Below, in pieces: positions 16,621 through 23,527 of a stretch of 64,000 bases of DNA. Source of the stretch: Streptomyces sp. GESEQ-4. GTDB lineage: Bacteria > Actinomycetota > Actinomycetes > Streptomycetales > Streptomycetaceae. The position numbers were made by a program, and so were the translations under genes. The notes under the pieces were generated by a model. That model was given only the letters and a program-made list of their open reading frames with translations. It was not told the DNA's origin and searched no databases. Every line of letters begins with the position of its first letter. The first letter of the stretch is position 1. The DNA lies in NCBI RefSeq assembly GCF_017948455.1, contig NZ_JAFFSU010000017.1, positions 62,001 to 126,000 on the forward strand, in the 5' to 3' direction.

Positions 16621-16700
16621 GGCCTCGCACCTCCTTCTCGCCCGTGCGCGTACCCCGTGCTCTTCCTCCATGCTGCGCCCGTACGGCCGTACCAACCAGC

Positions 16701-16734
16701 GCAGGGGCCCCGGCGCGATGGCCGGGGCCCCTGC
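16701..16734 (-). terminator. strong hairpin terminator after the Cys-rich peptide gene
   Basis: A perfect 14-bp stem, GCAGGGGCCCCGGC with GCCGGGGCCCCTGC, and a 6-nt loop. It starts 15 bp after the stop of the Cys-rich peptide and insulates it from the DUF4242 gene. Confidence 0.8.
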
Positions 16735-16748
16735 GGAGAACGGGTCGG

Positions 16749-16913
16749 TCAGCCGCACTGGCACGGATTGCCGGACTGGCATCCGCACTGGCAGCCCGAG
16801 CCGCAGCCGCACGCGCCGATCAAGGTCAGGTTCTTGATCTCGGCGGGCTGCTCGGTCGGACGTTCCTGGGTGGGGTCGGGTGTCGTGCCGGAGATGCTGG
16901 GGGATTCGGCCAT
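16749..16913 (-). CDS. 54-residue cysteine-rich peptide, metallothionein-like
   Basis: A short frame. ATG at 16913 follows GAGGAGGGACC, a strong Shine-Dalgarno. The first 32 residues are Ser/Thr/Pro/Glu-rich (begins MAESPSISG), then AEIKNLTLIG. The last 21 residues hold seven Cys in CGCGSGCQCGCQSGNPCQCG. Cys-X-Cys pairs of this density are typical of metal-thiolate clusters as in metallothioneins. Its neighbour encodes a nickel-binding-type protein, which supports a metal role. Another reading is a ribosomally made peptide precursor with a hydrophilic leader and a Cys-rich core, but no lanthionine, YcaO or radical-SAM gene is nearby. It may also be a secreted-type SapB-like peptide, though it has no signal sequence. 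Confidence 0.75.
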   Translation of the reverse strand: MAESPSISGTTPDPTQERPTEQPAEIKNLTLIGACGCGSGCQCGCQSGNPCQCG

Positions 16914-17048
16914 GGTCCCTCCTCAAGGCTGGAGCCTGTGCCCATTCCATGCCCGCCCGGCCGGTCGCATCAACGGCGCACGGAGGCTCTGACGCACGCC
17001 CCCGTGCGGAATCTCAGGCTCCCGTACGAACGTCTCAGGCCCCCAGTC

Positions 17049-17750
17049 TCATGAGCCCTCCGCGCCCGTCACCGGCTGGATGTCCGGCTGGATGTCGGAC
17101 TGGAGCTCGTCCGCGTGCTCCCCGGTGACCAGGAACACGACGCGCTTGGCGACGGCCACGGCGTGGTCGGCGTAGCGCTCGTAGTAGCGGCCGAGCAGGG
17201 TGACGTCGACGGCGGTCTCGATGCCGTGCTTCCACTTGTCGTCCAGGAGGTGCTGGAAGAGCGTGCGGTGCAGCAGGTCCATCTCGTCGTCGTCCTGCTC
17301 GAGCTGCATCGCCAGGTCGACGTCCTTGGTGATGATGACCTCGGCCGCCTTCGCCATCAGGCGCTGGGCCAGCTGGCCCATCTCCAGGATGGTGGCGTGC
17401 AGGTCGTGGGGGACCGCGCGCTCCGGGAAGCGCAGCCGGGCCAGCTTGGCCACGTGCTGGGCCAGGTCGCCCGAGCGCTCCAGGTCGGCCGACATCCGCA
17501 GCGAGGTGACGACGATGCGCAGGTCGGTGGCCACCGGCTGCTGGCGTGCCAGCAGGGCTATGGCCCGGGCCTCGAGGTCGTGCTGGAGCTCGTCGACCTT
17601 CTTGTCGCCCTCGATGACGCTCTCGGCCAGCTTCAGGTCGGAGTCGAGGATCGCCGTCGTGGCGCGCCCGATCGCTGATCCGACCAGCCGGGCCATCTCG
17701 ACCAGACCGTCACCGATCGAGTCGAGTTCCTCGTGGTACGCGTCCCGCAT
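17049..17750 (-). CDS. phoU: phosphate signalling regulator PhoU
   Basis: A 233-residue all-helical protein made of two PhoU repeats (about 8-95 and 110-205). It carries the conserved metal-cluster motif EGDKKVDELQHDLE in the first repeat and DLERSGDLAQHVAKLARL between them. The second repeat has EQDDDEMDLLHRTLFQ and YYERYADHAVAVAKRVVFL. It restrains PhoR-PhoP signalling through the Pst transporter when phosphate is ample. It is divergent from phoR-phoP with a PHO box between, so PhoP very likely controls it. ATG at 17750. The tail has a duplicated DIQPDIQP. Confidence 0.97.
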   Translation of the reverse strand: MRDAYHEELDSIGDGLVEMARLVGSAIGRATTAILDSDLKLAESVIEGDKKVDELQHDLEARAIALLARQQPVATDLRIVVTSLRMSADLERSGDLAQHVAKLARLRFPERAVPHDLHATILEMGQLAQRLMAKAAEVIITKDVDLAMQLEQDDDEMDLLHRTLFQHLLDDKWKHGIETAVDVTLLGRYYERYADHAVAVAKRVVFLVTGEHADELQSDIQPDIQPVTGAEGS

Positions 17751-17879
17751 CAGGGTTCCTCTCGTACGTCTGTTTCAGTGGCAGCCGGGGGCCGGGCCCG
17801 GTGCATCAGGTTCTGCTGAAACCGGCGCTTCGCACCCCACGCTTCCACGTTCCGGCCCGTACGCGTCCGTTTTCGCCAC

Positions 17880-17912
17880 CCCAAATGAACCAACCCTAGC
17901 TCCAAGGTGAAC
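17880..17912 (-). promoter_or_regulatory. PHO box (PhoP-binding direct repeats)
   Basis: On the minus strand three 11-nt units run in tandem: GTTCACCTTGG, AGCTAGGGTTG, GTTCATTTGGG. Units 1 and 3 match the Streptomyces GTTCACC consensus and the middle one is degenerate. The box lies between phoU and phoR, where PhoP autoregulation is known in other streptomycetes. Confidence 0.85.
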
Positions 17913-17973
17913 TCTGGGCGACGAGTGTTCGAGGTCGCACTCCGATGGCTGTGGGCATGGACTATCCCATGCC

Positions 17974-17979
17974 TAACCT
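17974..17979 (+). promoter_or_regulatory. -10 element of a leaderless promoter (phoR-phoP)
   Basis: TAACCT followed by 6 nt and then the phoR ATG at 17986. The PHO box ends 61 bp upstream of it. No Shine-Dalgarno is visible. Confidence 0.5.
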
Positions 17980-17985
17980 GGATGC

Positions 17986-19320
17986 ATGGACGTGAACGCG
18001 GCGGTCGCCGCAGCGGCAGCGATCGCCGGTGTGCTCACCGGTGTCATCGCCATGCTGGCGTTCCGCTGGAGCGAACGCGACCAGAAGCGACCCACGAGAA
18101 CCTCTCTGCACACCGACCCGGTCCTGCCACCGGGCGTCGACACGGTGCTGTCCGTGCTGCGCTCCTCGGCCGTCGTCCTCGACGAGGGGGACGCCGTGGT
18201 CAAGGCCAGCTCGGCGGCGTACGCCCTGGGCCTGGTCCGAGGCGGCAAGCTCGCCGTGGAGCCGATGCTGCAGATGGCCCGCGACACCCGGCGCGACGGA
18301 GAGATACGCCAGGTGGAGTTGGATCTGCCGAGGAGGGGAACCGGCCGGGGCGAGGCCCTCGCCGTCTCCGCGCGCGTCGCGCCCCTCGGCTCCCGACTCG
18401 TACTGCTCCTGGTCGAGGACCTCACCGAGGCCAGACGCATCGAGGCGGTACGGCGCGACTTCGTCGCGAACGTCAGCCATGAGCTGAAGACGCCGGTGGG
18501 CGCTCTCTCCCTCCTCTCCGAGGCCGTCATGGACGCCTCGGACGACCCGGAGGCCGTGGAGCGCTTCGCCGGCCGTATGCAGATCGAGGCGACCCGCCTG
18601 ACCAACCTGGTCCAGGAACTCATCGACCTCTCCCGGGTGCAGAACGACGACCCGCTGGAGGACGCCGAGCCGGTCCGCGTCGACGAACTCGTCGCCGAGG
18701 CCATCGACCGCTGCCGGCACGCGGCCGGCACCAAGCAGATCACCATGGCCGCCAGTGTGGGGGGCGGGCCCGTAGGGACCTCGGATGAGGGTGGTGGTGG
18801 GCGACGGGCGGAAACCGCCGACCTGCACCTCTGGGGCAACCGCGGCCAGCTCGCCGCGGCCCTCGGCAACCTCGTCGAGAACGCCGTCAACTACTCGCCC
18901 GCCCGCACCCGCGTCGGCATAGCGGCCCGTAAGGTGACCGCGTCAGGCGGTGCCCATATCGAGATCGCCGTGACCGATCAGGGCATCGGCATCTCGGAGA
19001 AGGACAAGGAGCGCGTCTTCGAGCGCTTCTACCGCGTCGACCCCGCCCGCTCCCGTGCCACAGGCGGTACGGGCCTCGGGCTGGCGATCGTCAAACACGT
19101 GGCCGCCTCGCACGGTGGGGAGGTCTCGGTGTGGAGTTCCGAGGGACAGGGCTCCACATTCACCCTGCGGCTGCCGGAGGCGGGTGTCGCCCGTGACCGT
19201 GCGACGCAGCACTCCGCCCTCGACGACGAGGCCGGACAGTCCGCACCCGCCGTCCCGTCCCCTGATTCCCCTGATTCATCCCAGTACGAACCGCTTCCCG
19301 CCCCGGAGGTCCTTCCGTGA
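17986..19320 (+). CDS. phoR: phosphate-sensing histidine kinase PhoR (SenX3-type)
   Basis: A 444-residue kinase. One N-terminal membrane helix (residues 5-25) is followed by a PAS-like region (about 45-150). HisKA is around residue 165 with phospho-acceptor His in VANVSHELKTPVGALSLL, and HATPase has NLVENAVNYSP (N box), VTDQGIGISEKDKERVFERF (G1/F) and TGGTGLGLAIVKHV (G2). The single helix and SenX3-like layout set it apart from two-helix sensors. It autophosphorylates under phosphate limitation and passes phosphate to PhoP. The stop overlaps the phoP start (GTGA). The C-terminal 45 residues are a Ser/Pro-rich tail. Confidence 0.96.
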   Translation: MDVNAAVAAAAAIAGVLTGVIAMLAFRWSERDQKRPTRTSLHTDPVLPPGVDTVLSVLRSSAVVLDEGDAVVKASSAAYALGLVRGGKLAVEPMLQMARDTRRDGEIRQVELDLPRRGTGRGEALAVSARVAPLGSRLVLLLVEDLTEARRIEAVRRDFVANVSHELKTPVGALSLLSEAVMDASDDPEAVERFAGRMQIEATRLTNLVQELIDLSRVQNDDPLEDAEPVRVDELVAEAIDRCRHAAGTKQITMAASVGGGPVGTSDEGGGGRRAETADLHLWGNRGQLAAALGNLVENAVNYSPARTRVGIAARKVTASGGAHIEIAVTDQGIGISEKDKERVFERFYRVDPARSRATGGTGLGLAIVKHVAASHGGEVSVWSSEGQGSTFTLRLPEAGVARDRATQHSALDDEAGQSAPAVPSPDSPDSSQYEPLPAPEVLP

Positions 19321-19997
19321 CCCGAGTGCTCGTCGTCGAGGACGAGGAGTCCTTCTCCGACGCCCTGTCGTACATGCTCCGCAAGGAGGGCTTCGAGGTC
19401 GCCGTCGCGACCACCGGGCCCGACGGACTCGACGAGTTCGAGCGCAACGGCGCCGACCTCGTCCTCCTCGACCTGATGCTGCCGGGCCTCCCCGGCACCG
19501 AGGTCTGCCGTCAGCTGCGCGGACGCTCCAACGTCCCCGTCATCATGGTGACCGCCAAGGACAGCGAGATCGATAAGGTCGTCGGCCTGGAAATAGGAGC
19601 CGACGACTACGTCACCAAGCCCTTCTCGTCGCGCGAGCTGGTCGCCCGTATCCGGGCCGTCCTGCGCCGCCGCGGCGAGCCGGAGGAGGTGACCCCGGCC
19701 GCCCTGGAGGCGGGCCCGGTCCGCATGGACGTGGACCGCCACGTCGTGACGGTCTCCGGCTCCAAGGTCGACCTCCCCCTCAAGGAGTTCGACCTCCTGG
19801 AGATGCTCCTGCGCAACGCCGGCCGCGTCCTCACCCGCATGCAGCTCATCGACCGCGTCTGGGGCGCCGACTACGTCGGCGACACCAAGACCCTCGACGT
19901 CCACGTCAAGCGCCTCCGCGCCAAGATCGAACCGGACCCGGGCGCGCCCAGGTACCTGGTGACGGTGCGTGGCCTGGGCTACAAGTTCGAGCCGTAA
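19317..19997 (+). CDS. phoP: phosphate response regulator PhoP (RegX3-type)
   Basis: A 226-residue OmpR-family regulator. The receiver domain (1-115) has VVEDEESF, phospho-Asp in LVLLDLMLPGLPG, Thr in VTAKD and Lys in YVTKPFSSREL. The winged-helix domain (130-226) has LPLKEFDLLEMLLRNAGRVL, RVWGADYVGDTKTLDVHVKRLR and VRGLGYKFEP. It activates pst, alkaline phosphatase and phoU/phoRP promoters through PHO boxes and represses secondary metabolism. GTG start at 19317 overlaps phoR by 4 bp. A strong terminator follows. Confidence 0.97.
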   Translation: MTRVLVVEDEESFSDALSYMLRKEGFEVAVATTGPDGLDEFERNGADLVLLDLMLPGLPGTEVCRQLRGRSNVPVIMVTAKDSEIDKVVGLEIGADDYVTKPFSSRELVARIRAVLRRRGEPEEVTPAALEAGPVRMDVDRHVVTVSGSKVDLPLKEFDLLEMLLRNAGRVLTRMQLIDRVWGADYVGDTKTLDVHVKRLRAKIEPDPGAPRYLVTVRGLGYKFEP

Positions 19998-20016
19998 ACC
20001 GATTTCGTACGACGAT

Positions 20017-20050
20017 GAAGGGCGGGACCTCGCTGGAGGTCCCGCCCTTC
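20017..20050 (+). terminator. terminator of phoR-phoP
   Basis: A perfect 15-bp stem, GAAGGGCGGGACCTC and GAGGTCCCGCCCTTC with a GCTG loop, 19 bp after the phoP stop. It probably also serves the convergent lipoprotein gene. Confidence 0.85.
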
Positions 20051-20082
20051 GTTTCCCGCACGGCTGTTTCTCGTACGACTGC

Positions 20083-20748
20083 TCAGTGGCCGGCGGCCTC
20101 GTCCGAGGCGGACCCGGTGGGCGTGGCGCTCCCGGAGGCGGCGTCGCTCGGGGTGACGTCGCCGGACGGGGAGGCCGACCCGGAGGGCGAGCCCGAGGCA
20201 CCCTCGCCCGGCTTCCCGGAGCCGCCCGGCGCCGCCGGGACCTCGGTCGGGCCCCAGCTGGAGAAGTAGTGCTCGGCCGGGACGACGAAGGCCTCCAGGC
20301 TCACGTCGCCGGTCGTGGAGAAGGTGAACGTGACCTTCTGGGCGTCGCCGTCCTTCATGGCCTCGCGGCTGCCGGTGAGGACGGCGGAGGCGTTGTTCTC
20401 GCCGCCGAGGAGCAGCGAGCCCCCGGCCGGGATCGAGAAGTTCTTGCCCTTGGCCGCGGTCAGCTCGGCGGTGCCGGCGCCCTCCACGGTGATGGAGTCG
20501 AGCGTCTGCGCCTTGTTGCCGCTGTTGAACACGGTCGCGGAGATCGCCGCCGGGCCGGTCGACTCCTCGGCGGGCTGGGTGATGACCACGGCGTTCTGGA
20601 TCTTGATGTCCCCGACGGTCGTGGCGGCGTTGTCCGGCTTGACCCCCAGGGTCTGGGCGTTGTTGCCGGCCGCGCACGCGGAGAGCGAGGCGATCGAGAA
20701 CGCGATGGCGGCGGCGGCGAGGGCACCGCGTCGAAGGCTGCTGCTCAC
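20083..20748 (-). CDS. DUF461 (PCuAC-like) lipoprotein
   Basis: A 221-residue exported lipoprotein. A signal sequence ends in the lipobox LSAC at about residue 25. The mature domain (35-160) has IKIQNAVVITQ, FNSGNKAQTLDSITVEG and IPAGGSLLLGG, resembling PCuAC/DUF461 copper-chaperone-type folds. The Met/His copper ligands of true PCuAC are not evident. The last 60 residues are a Ser/Gly/Pro spacer rich in acidic residues. GTG at 20748 is the likely start, with AAGGAG 11 nt upstream. It converges on phoP; its role in phosphate or metal physiology is not shown. Confidence 0.85.
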   Translation of the reverse strand: MSSSLRRGALAAAAIAFSIASLSACAAGNNAQTLGVKPDNAATTVGDIKIQNAVVITQPAEESTGPAAISATVFNSGNKAQTLDSITVEGAGTAELTAAKGKNFSIPAGGSLLLGGENNASAVLTGSREAMKDGDAQKVTFTFSTTGDVSLEAFVVPAEHYFSSWGPTEVPAAPGGSGKPGEGASGSPSGSASPSGDVTPSDAASGSATPTGSASDEAAGH

Positions 20749-21372
20749 GGCGGCGGCAACTCCTTGACTCGAACGGGGCGGGCGCGTAAATCCGCCCTAA
20801 GTGTCTGTCAGCGGCCTTAGGCTACCGACCCGTTCCCGCGCGACCGCACCCGACCCTCCCCAAGAGCCCCGCTTCCCTCACCGGGCGGCGTTCGGCGTAC
20901 TCGCGGAAGTGACTCACGAGTCACTTTGCACCGGCACTCGTCGGCCATTCACATAAGTGGCCGACATCGCGTCGGCATAGTCGAACCACCGGTGCACAAA
21001 CTTTCCGTGAAGGAATGCGCGGCCGCCCCGAGAATTGATCACCGACCGCCGCGCCGGTCCCCTGTGATCAATTTCGGATTCGTCGCGTACCCCACTCCAG
21101 GCACCGAACGGAGTAGCGGAAGTCGAGCACTTGGAACCGGACATATGGGGACGTTCGTCCACTTGGAGGGGCCTCCGGATGTGTGTAACGTACGCGTTTC
21201 ACTTCCCCCGGAGAGCCGCTCCGACCTGCGAATACCTTCTTCCACTCGGCTCGCGAAGCACGTTCCTGTCGCTGTTGTCAAGCCCCGAGATATGCCCTGA
21301 CCTGCGAAAACGCCATTCAGAACCCGCCGTTTCCGTGTTACTCTGGATAGCCACGGAAGGGGTACCTGTCAC
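20749..21372. promoter_or_regulatory. 624-bp intergenic region with three inverted repeats upstream of carD
   Basis: I see no supportable gene here. It holds AAGTGACT-CACG-AGTCACTT (20907-20926), GTCGGCCA-N10-TGGCCGAC (20940-20965) and AATTGATCAC-N21-GTGATCAATT (21033-21073). The carD promoter probably lies near 21330-21350 (TACTCT), with a GGAAGGGG ribosome-binding site before the ATG at 21373. It is more AT-rich than its neighbours. Confidence 0.6.
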
Positions 21373-21855
21373 ATGACGTTCAAGGTTGGCGACACCGTGG
21401 TCTATCCCCATCACGGGGCCGCGCTGATCGAGGCCATCGAAACTCGCCAGATCAAAGGCGTGGACAAGACCTACTTGGTGCTGAAGGTCGCCCAGGGTGA
21501 CCTGACGGTGCGTGTGCCAGCGGACAATGCGGAGTTCGTCGGCGTGCGTGATGTGGTCGGTCAGGACGGGCTGGACCGGGTCTTCGAGGTGCTGCGCGCG
21601 CCGTACGCCGAGGAGCCCACGAACTGGTCTCGTCGTTACAAGGCAAATCTGGAGAAGCTCGCCTCCGGCGATGTCATCAAGGTCGCGGAAGTCGTACGTG
21701 ACCTGTGGCGTCGTGAGCGCGAGCGTGGACTCTCCGCCGGTGAGAAGCGCATGCTCGCCAAGGCCCGCCAGATCCTGGTGAGCGAACTCGCCCTCGCGGA
21801 GAACACGAACGAGGACAAGGCCGAGGCCCTGCTCGACGAGGTCCTCGCGTCCTGA
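21373..21855 (+). CDS. carD: CarD/CdnL family RNA polymerase-binding regulator
   Basis: A 160-residue protein. The N-terminal RNAP-interaction Tudor-like domain (1-60) has FKVGDTVVYPHHGAALIEAIE and YLVLKVAQGDLTVRVPADN. The helical DNA-binding domain (70-160) has NWSRRYKANLEKL, VVRDLWRRERERGLSAGEKRM and ARQILVSELALAE, including the Trp that wedges at the -10 region in mycobacterial CarD. It stabilises open promoter complexes, mainly at rRNA and housekeeping promoters. It stands upstream of ispD-ispF, the usual actinobacterial order. Confidence 0.96.
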   Translation: MTFKVGDTVVYPHHGAALIEAIETRQIKGVDKTYLVLKVAQGDLTVRVPADNAEFVGVRDVVGQDGLDRVFEVLRAPYAEEPTNWSRRYKANLEKLASGDVIKVAEVVRDLWRRERERGLSAGEKRMLAKARQILVSELALAENTNEDKAEALLDEVLAS

Positions 21856-22164
21856 CGCAGGCGACAACCACGCCGTACTGCCTCAAGTCACATGGAAATG
21901 CCGCGGTGCCCGATGACGTATGTTCTGTCGCCGGGCGCTGCGGCATGTTCGCGCCCAGCGCTGCCGCGGACACCGCGCGGTGATGTCGTACACAGTGATG
22001 TCGTACGCAATCCGTACGCCGAGGAAGGGGACCCCCGTACTTGGCGTGCCGGGCCCGGGCAGCTGGCTCGACCGGGGTCACGGAAGGGTTCCGGTCAAGG
22101 CGTCGCGCCCGGCACGGTGTGGCCATACCCAAGTAGGCCGAGCACACAAACCTGACAGGAACCG
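21856..22164. other. intergenic region without a recognisable gene
   Basis: 309 bp between carD and ispD. It contains GC-rich stretches and a CTGACAGGAACC segment giving AGGA as the ispD ribosome-binding site. I see no hairpin or gene that I can support. Confidence 0.5.
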
Positions 22165-22917
22165 ATGTCTGACGATTCGCGCCCTTCGCCCGCGTCCGCA
22201 CGCACTGCCGCGGTGATTCCTGCCGCCGGCCGGGGTGTACGCCTCGGTCCGGGCGCCCCCAAGGCACTCCGTGCGCTGGGCGGCACCCCCATGCTGATCC
22301 ACGCGGTGCGCGCGATGGCCGCGTCCCGTGCCGTCTCCCTCGTGGTCGTCGTGGCTCCGCCGGAGGGCGCCGGCGAGGTCAAGTCCATGCTGGACGCGCA
22401 TGCGCTGCCGGAGCGGACGGACTTCCTCGTCGTGCCCGGCGGTGACTCCCGCCAGGAGTCGGTGAAGCTGGGCCTGGACGCCCTGCCCCCCGAGTACGAC
22501 ATCGTGCTGGTGCATGACGCGGCCCGGCCGCTCGTCCCCGTGGACACGGTGGACGCCGTGATCGAGGCGGTCCGCGAAGGCGCGACGGCCGTGGTGCCCG
22601 CCCTTCCGCTCGCCGACACCGTCAAGCAGGTCGAGCCGGCATCGACGCCGGGTGACCCCGAGCCGGTCGTCGCCACGCCGGACCGCTCCCGTCTCCGCGC
22701 GGTGCAGACACCGCAGGGCTTCGACCGGGCGACGCTGGTCCGGGCGCACGAGACGGTGACGGACGACGTCACCGACGACGCGAGCATGGTCGAGCACCTG
22801 GGGTCGCGGGTCGTCGTCGTGCCCGGCCACGAGGAGGCCTTCAAGGTCACACGCCCCCTGGACCTCGTCCTCGCGGAGGCTGTCCTCGCCCGCAGGAGGC
22901 TGAACGATGGCTTCTGA
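22165..22917 (+). CDS. ispD: 2-C-methyl-D-erythritol 4-phosphate cytidylyltransferase
   Basis: A 250-residue enzyme of the non-mevalonate isoprenoid pathway that joins CTP and MEP to CDP-ME. The nucleotide-binding loop is AVIPAAGRGVRLGPGAPKAL; later motifs are VVPGGDSRQESVKLGL, VLVHDAARPLV and LRAVQTPQGF, plus DDASMVEHLG near the C-terminus. The N-terminal 12 residues are a variable Ser/Pro extension. ATG at 22165. It overlaps ispF by 11 bp, so the two are translationally coupled. It works in the cytosol. Confidence 0.97.
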   Translation: MSDDSRPSPASARTAAVIPAAGRGVRLGPGAPKALRALGGTPMLIHAVRAMAASRAVSLVVVVAPPEGAGEVKSMLDAHALPERTDFLVVPGGDSRQESVKLGLDALPPEYDIVLVHDAARPLVPVDTVDAVIEAVREGATAVVPALPLADTVKQVEPASTPGDPEPVVATPDRSRLRAVQTPQGFDRATLVRAHETVTDDVTDDASMVEHLGSRVVVVPGHEEAFKVTRPLDLVLAEAVLARRRLNDGF

Positions 22918-23398
22918 GGCACCGTTTCCCCAAGTCGGCATCGGCACCGACATCCACGCCTTCGAGAACGGCCGCGACCTGTGGTGCGCCGGCCTGAAGT
23001 GGGAGGGCGAGGGCCCGGGCCTGGCCGGACACTCCGACGCGGACGTCGTCGCCCACGCGGCATGCAACGCCCTGTTCTCGGCCGCCGGGCTCGGCGACCT
23101 CGGCCAGCACTTCGGCACGGGCCGCCCCGAGTGGTCGGGCGCCTCCGGGATCACCCTCCTGACCGAGGCCGCCCGCATCGTCCGCGACGCCGGCTTCCAG
23201 ATCGGCAACATCGCGGTCCAGCTGGTCGGCACCAGGCCGAAGATCGGCAAGCGCCGGGAAGAGGCCCAGAAGATCCTGTCGGACGCGGCGGGCGCACCGG
23301 TGTCGGTGTCGGGGGCGACGACGGACGGGCTCGGGTTTCCGGGTCGGGGCGAGGGGCTGATGGCGGTGGCAACGGCGTTGGTGGTCAAGAAAGCCTGA
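22907..23398 (+). CDS. ispF: 2-C-methyl-D-erythritol 2,4-cyclodiphosphate synthase
   Basis: A 163-residue trimeric enzyme that cyclises CDP-ME 2-phosphate to MEcPP. Zinc ligands are visible: Asp and His in IGTDIHAF and His in LAGHSDADVVAHA. Further conserved parts are SAAGLGDLGQHF, VQLVGTRPKIGKRR and a C-terminal TTDGLGFPGRGEGLMAVATAL. ATG at 22907 lies in the end of ispD after AGGAGG. A dispersed intergenic repeat begins 10 bp after the stop. Confidence 0.97.
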   Translation: MASEAPFPQVGIGTDIHAFENGRDLWCAGLKWEGEGPGLAGHSDADVVAHAACNALFSAAGLGDLGQHFGTGRPEWSGASGITLLTEAARIVRDAGFQIGNIAVQLVGTRPKIGKRREEAQKILSDAAGAPVSVSGATTDGLGFPGRGEGLMAVATALVVKKA

Positions 23399-23407
23399 CT
23401 GGCCCGA

Positions 23408-23490
23408 CCTAAAGGGGCGCGGGGCTGTATCGATATGCGGCTCCGCCGCGTGGGCGCGCCCAGCCCCCACCCGTCCGCACCCGACAACGT
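23408..23490. repeat. Streptomyces dispersed intergenic repeat, copy 2 (variant)
   Basis: CTAAAGGGGCGCGGGGCTGT is followed by a CGATATGCGGCTCCGCCGCG hairpin and TGGGCGCGCCCAGCCCCCAC. It shares the AGGGGCGCGGGG head with copies at 3545 and 27810 but has a different tail. It fills the ispF-cysS gap. Confidence 0.7.
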
Positions 23491-23514
23491 TCCCGCACAC
23501 CCCTCACCGCCTAC

Positions 23515-23520
23515 TACTCT
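23515..23520 (+). promoter_or_regulatory. -10 element of a leaderless promoter (cysS)
   Basis: TACTCT followed by 7 nt and the cysS GTG at 23528. No ribosome-binding site is present. Confidence 0.5.
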
Positions 23521-23527
23521 GGACACC

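Noticed and set aside
20914..21162. An 82-codon minus-strand frame upstream of carD
   Set aside because: There is no ribosome-binding site or codon bias, and it crosses the inverted repeats.
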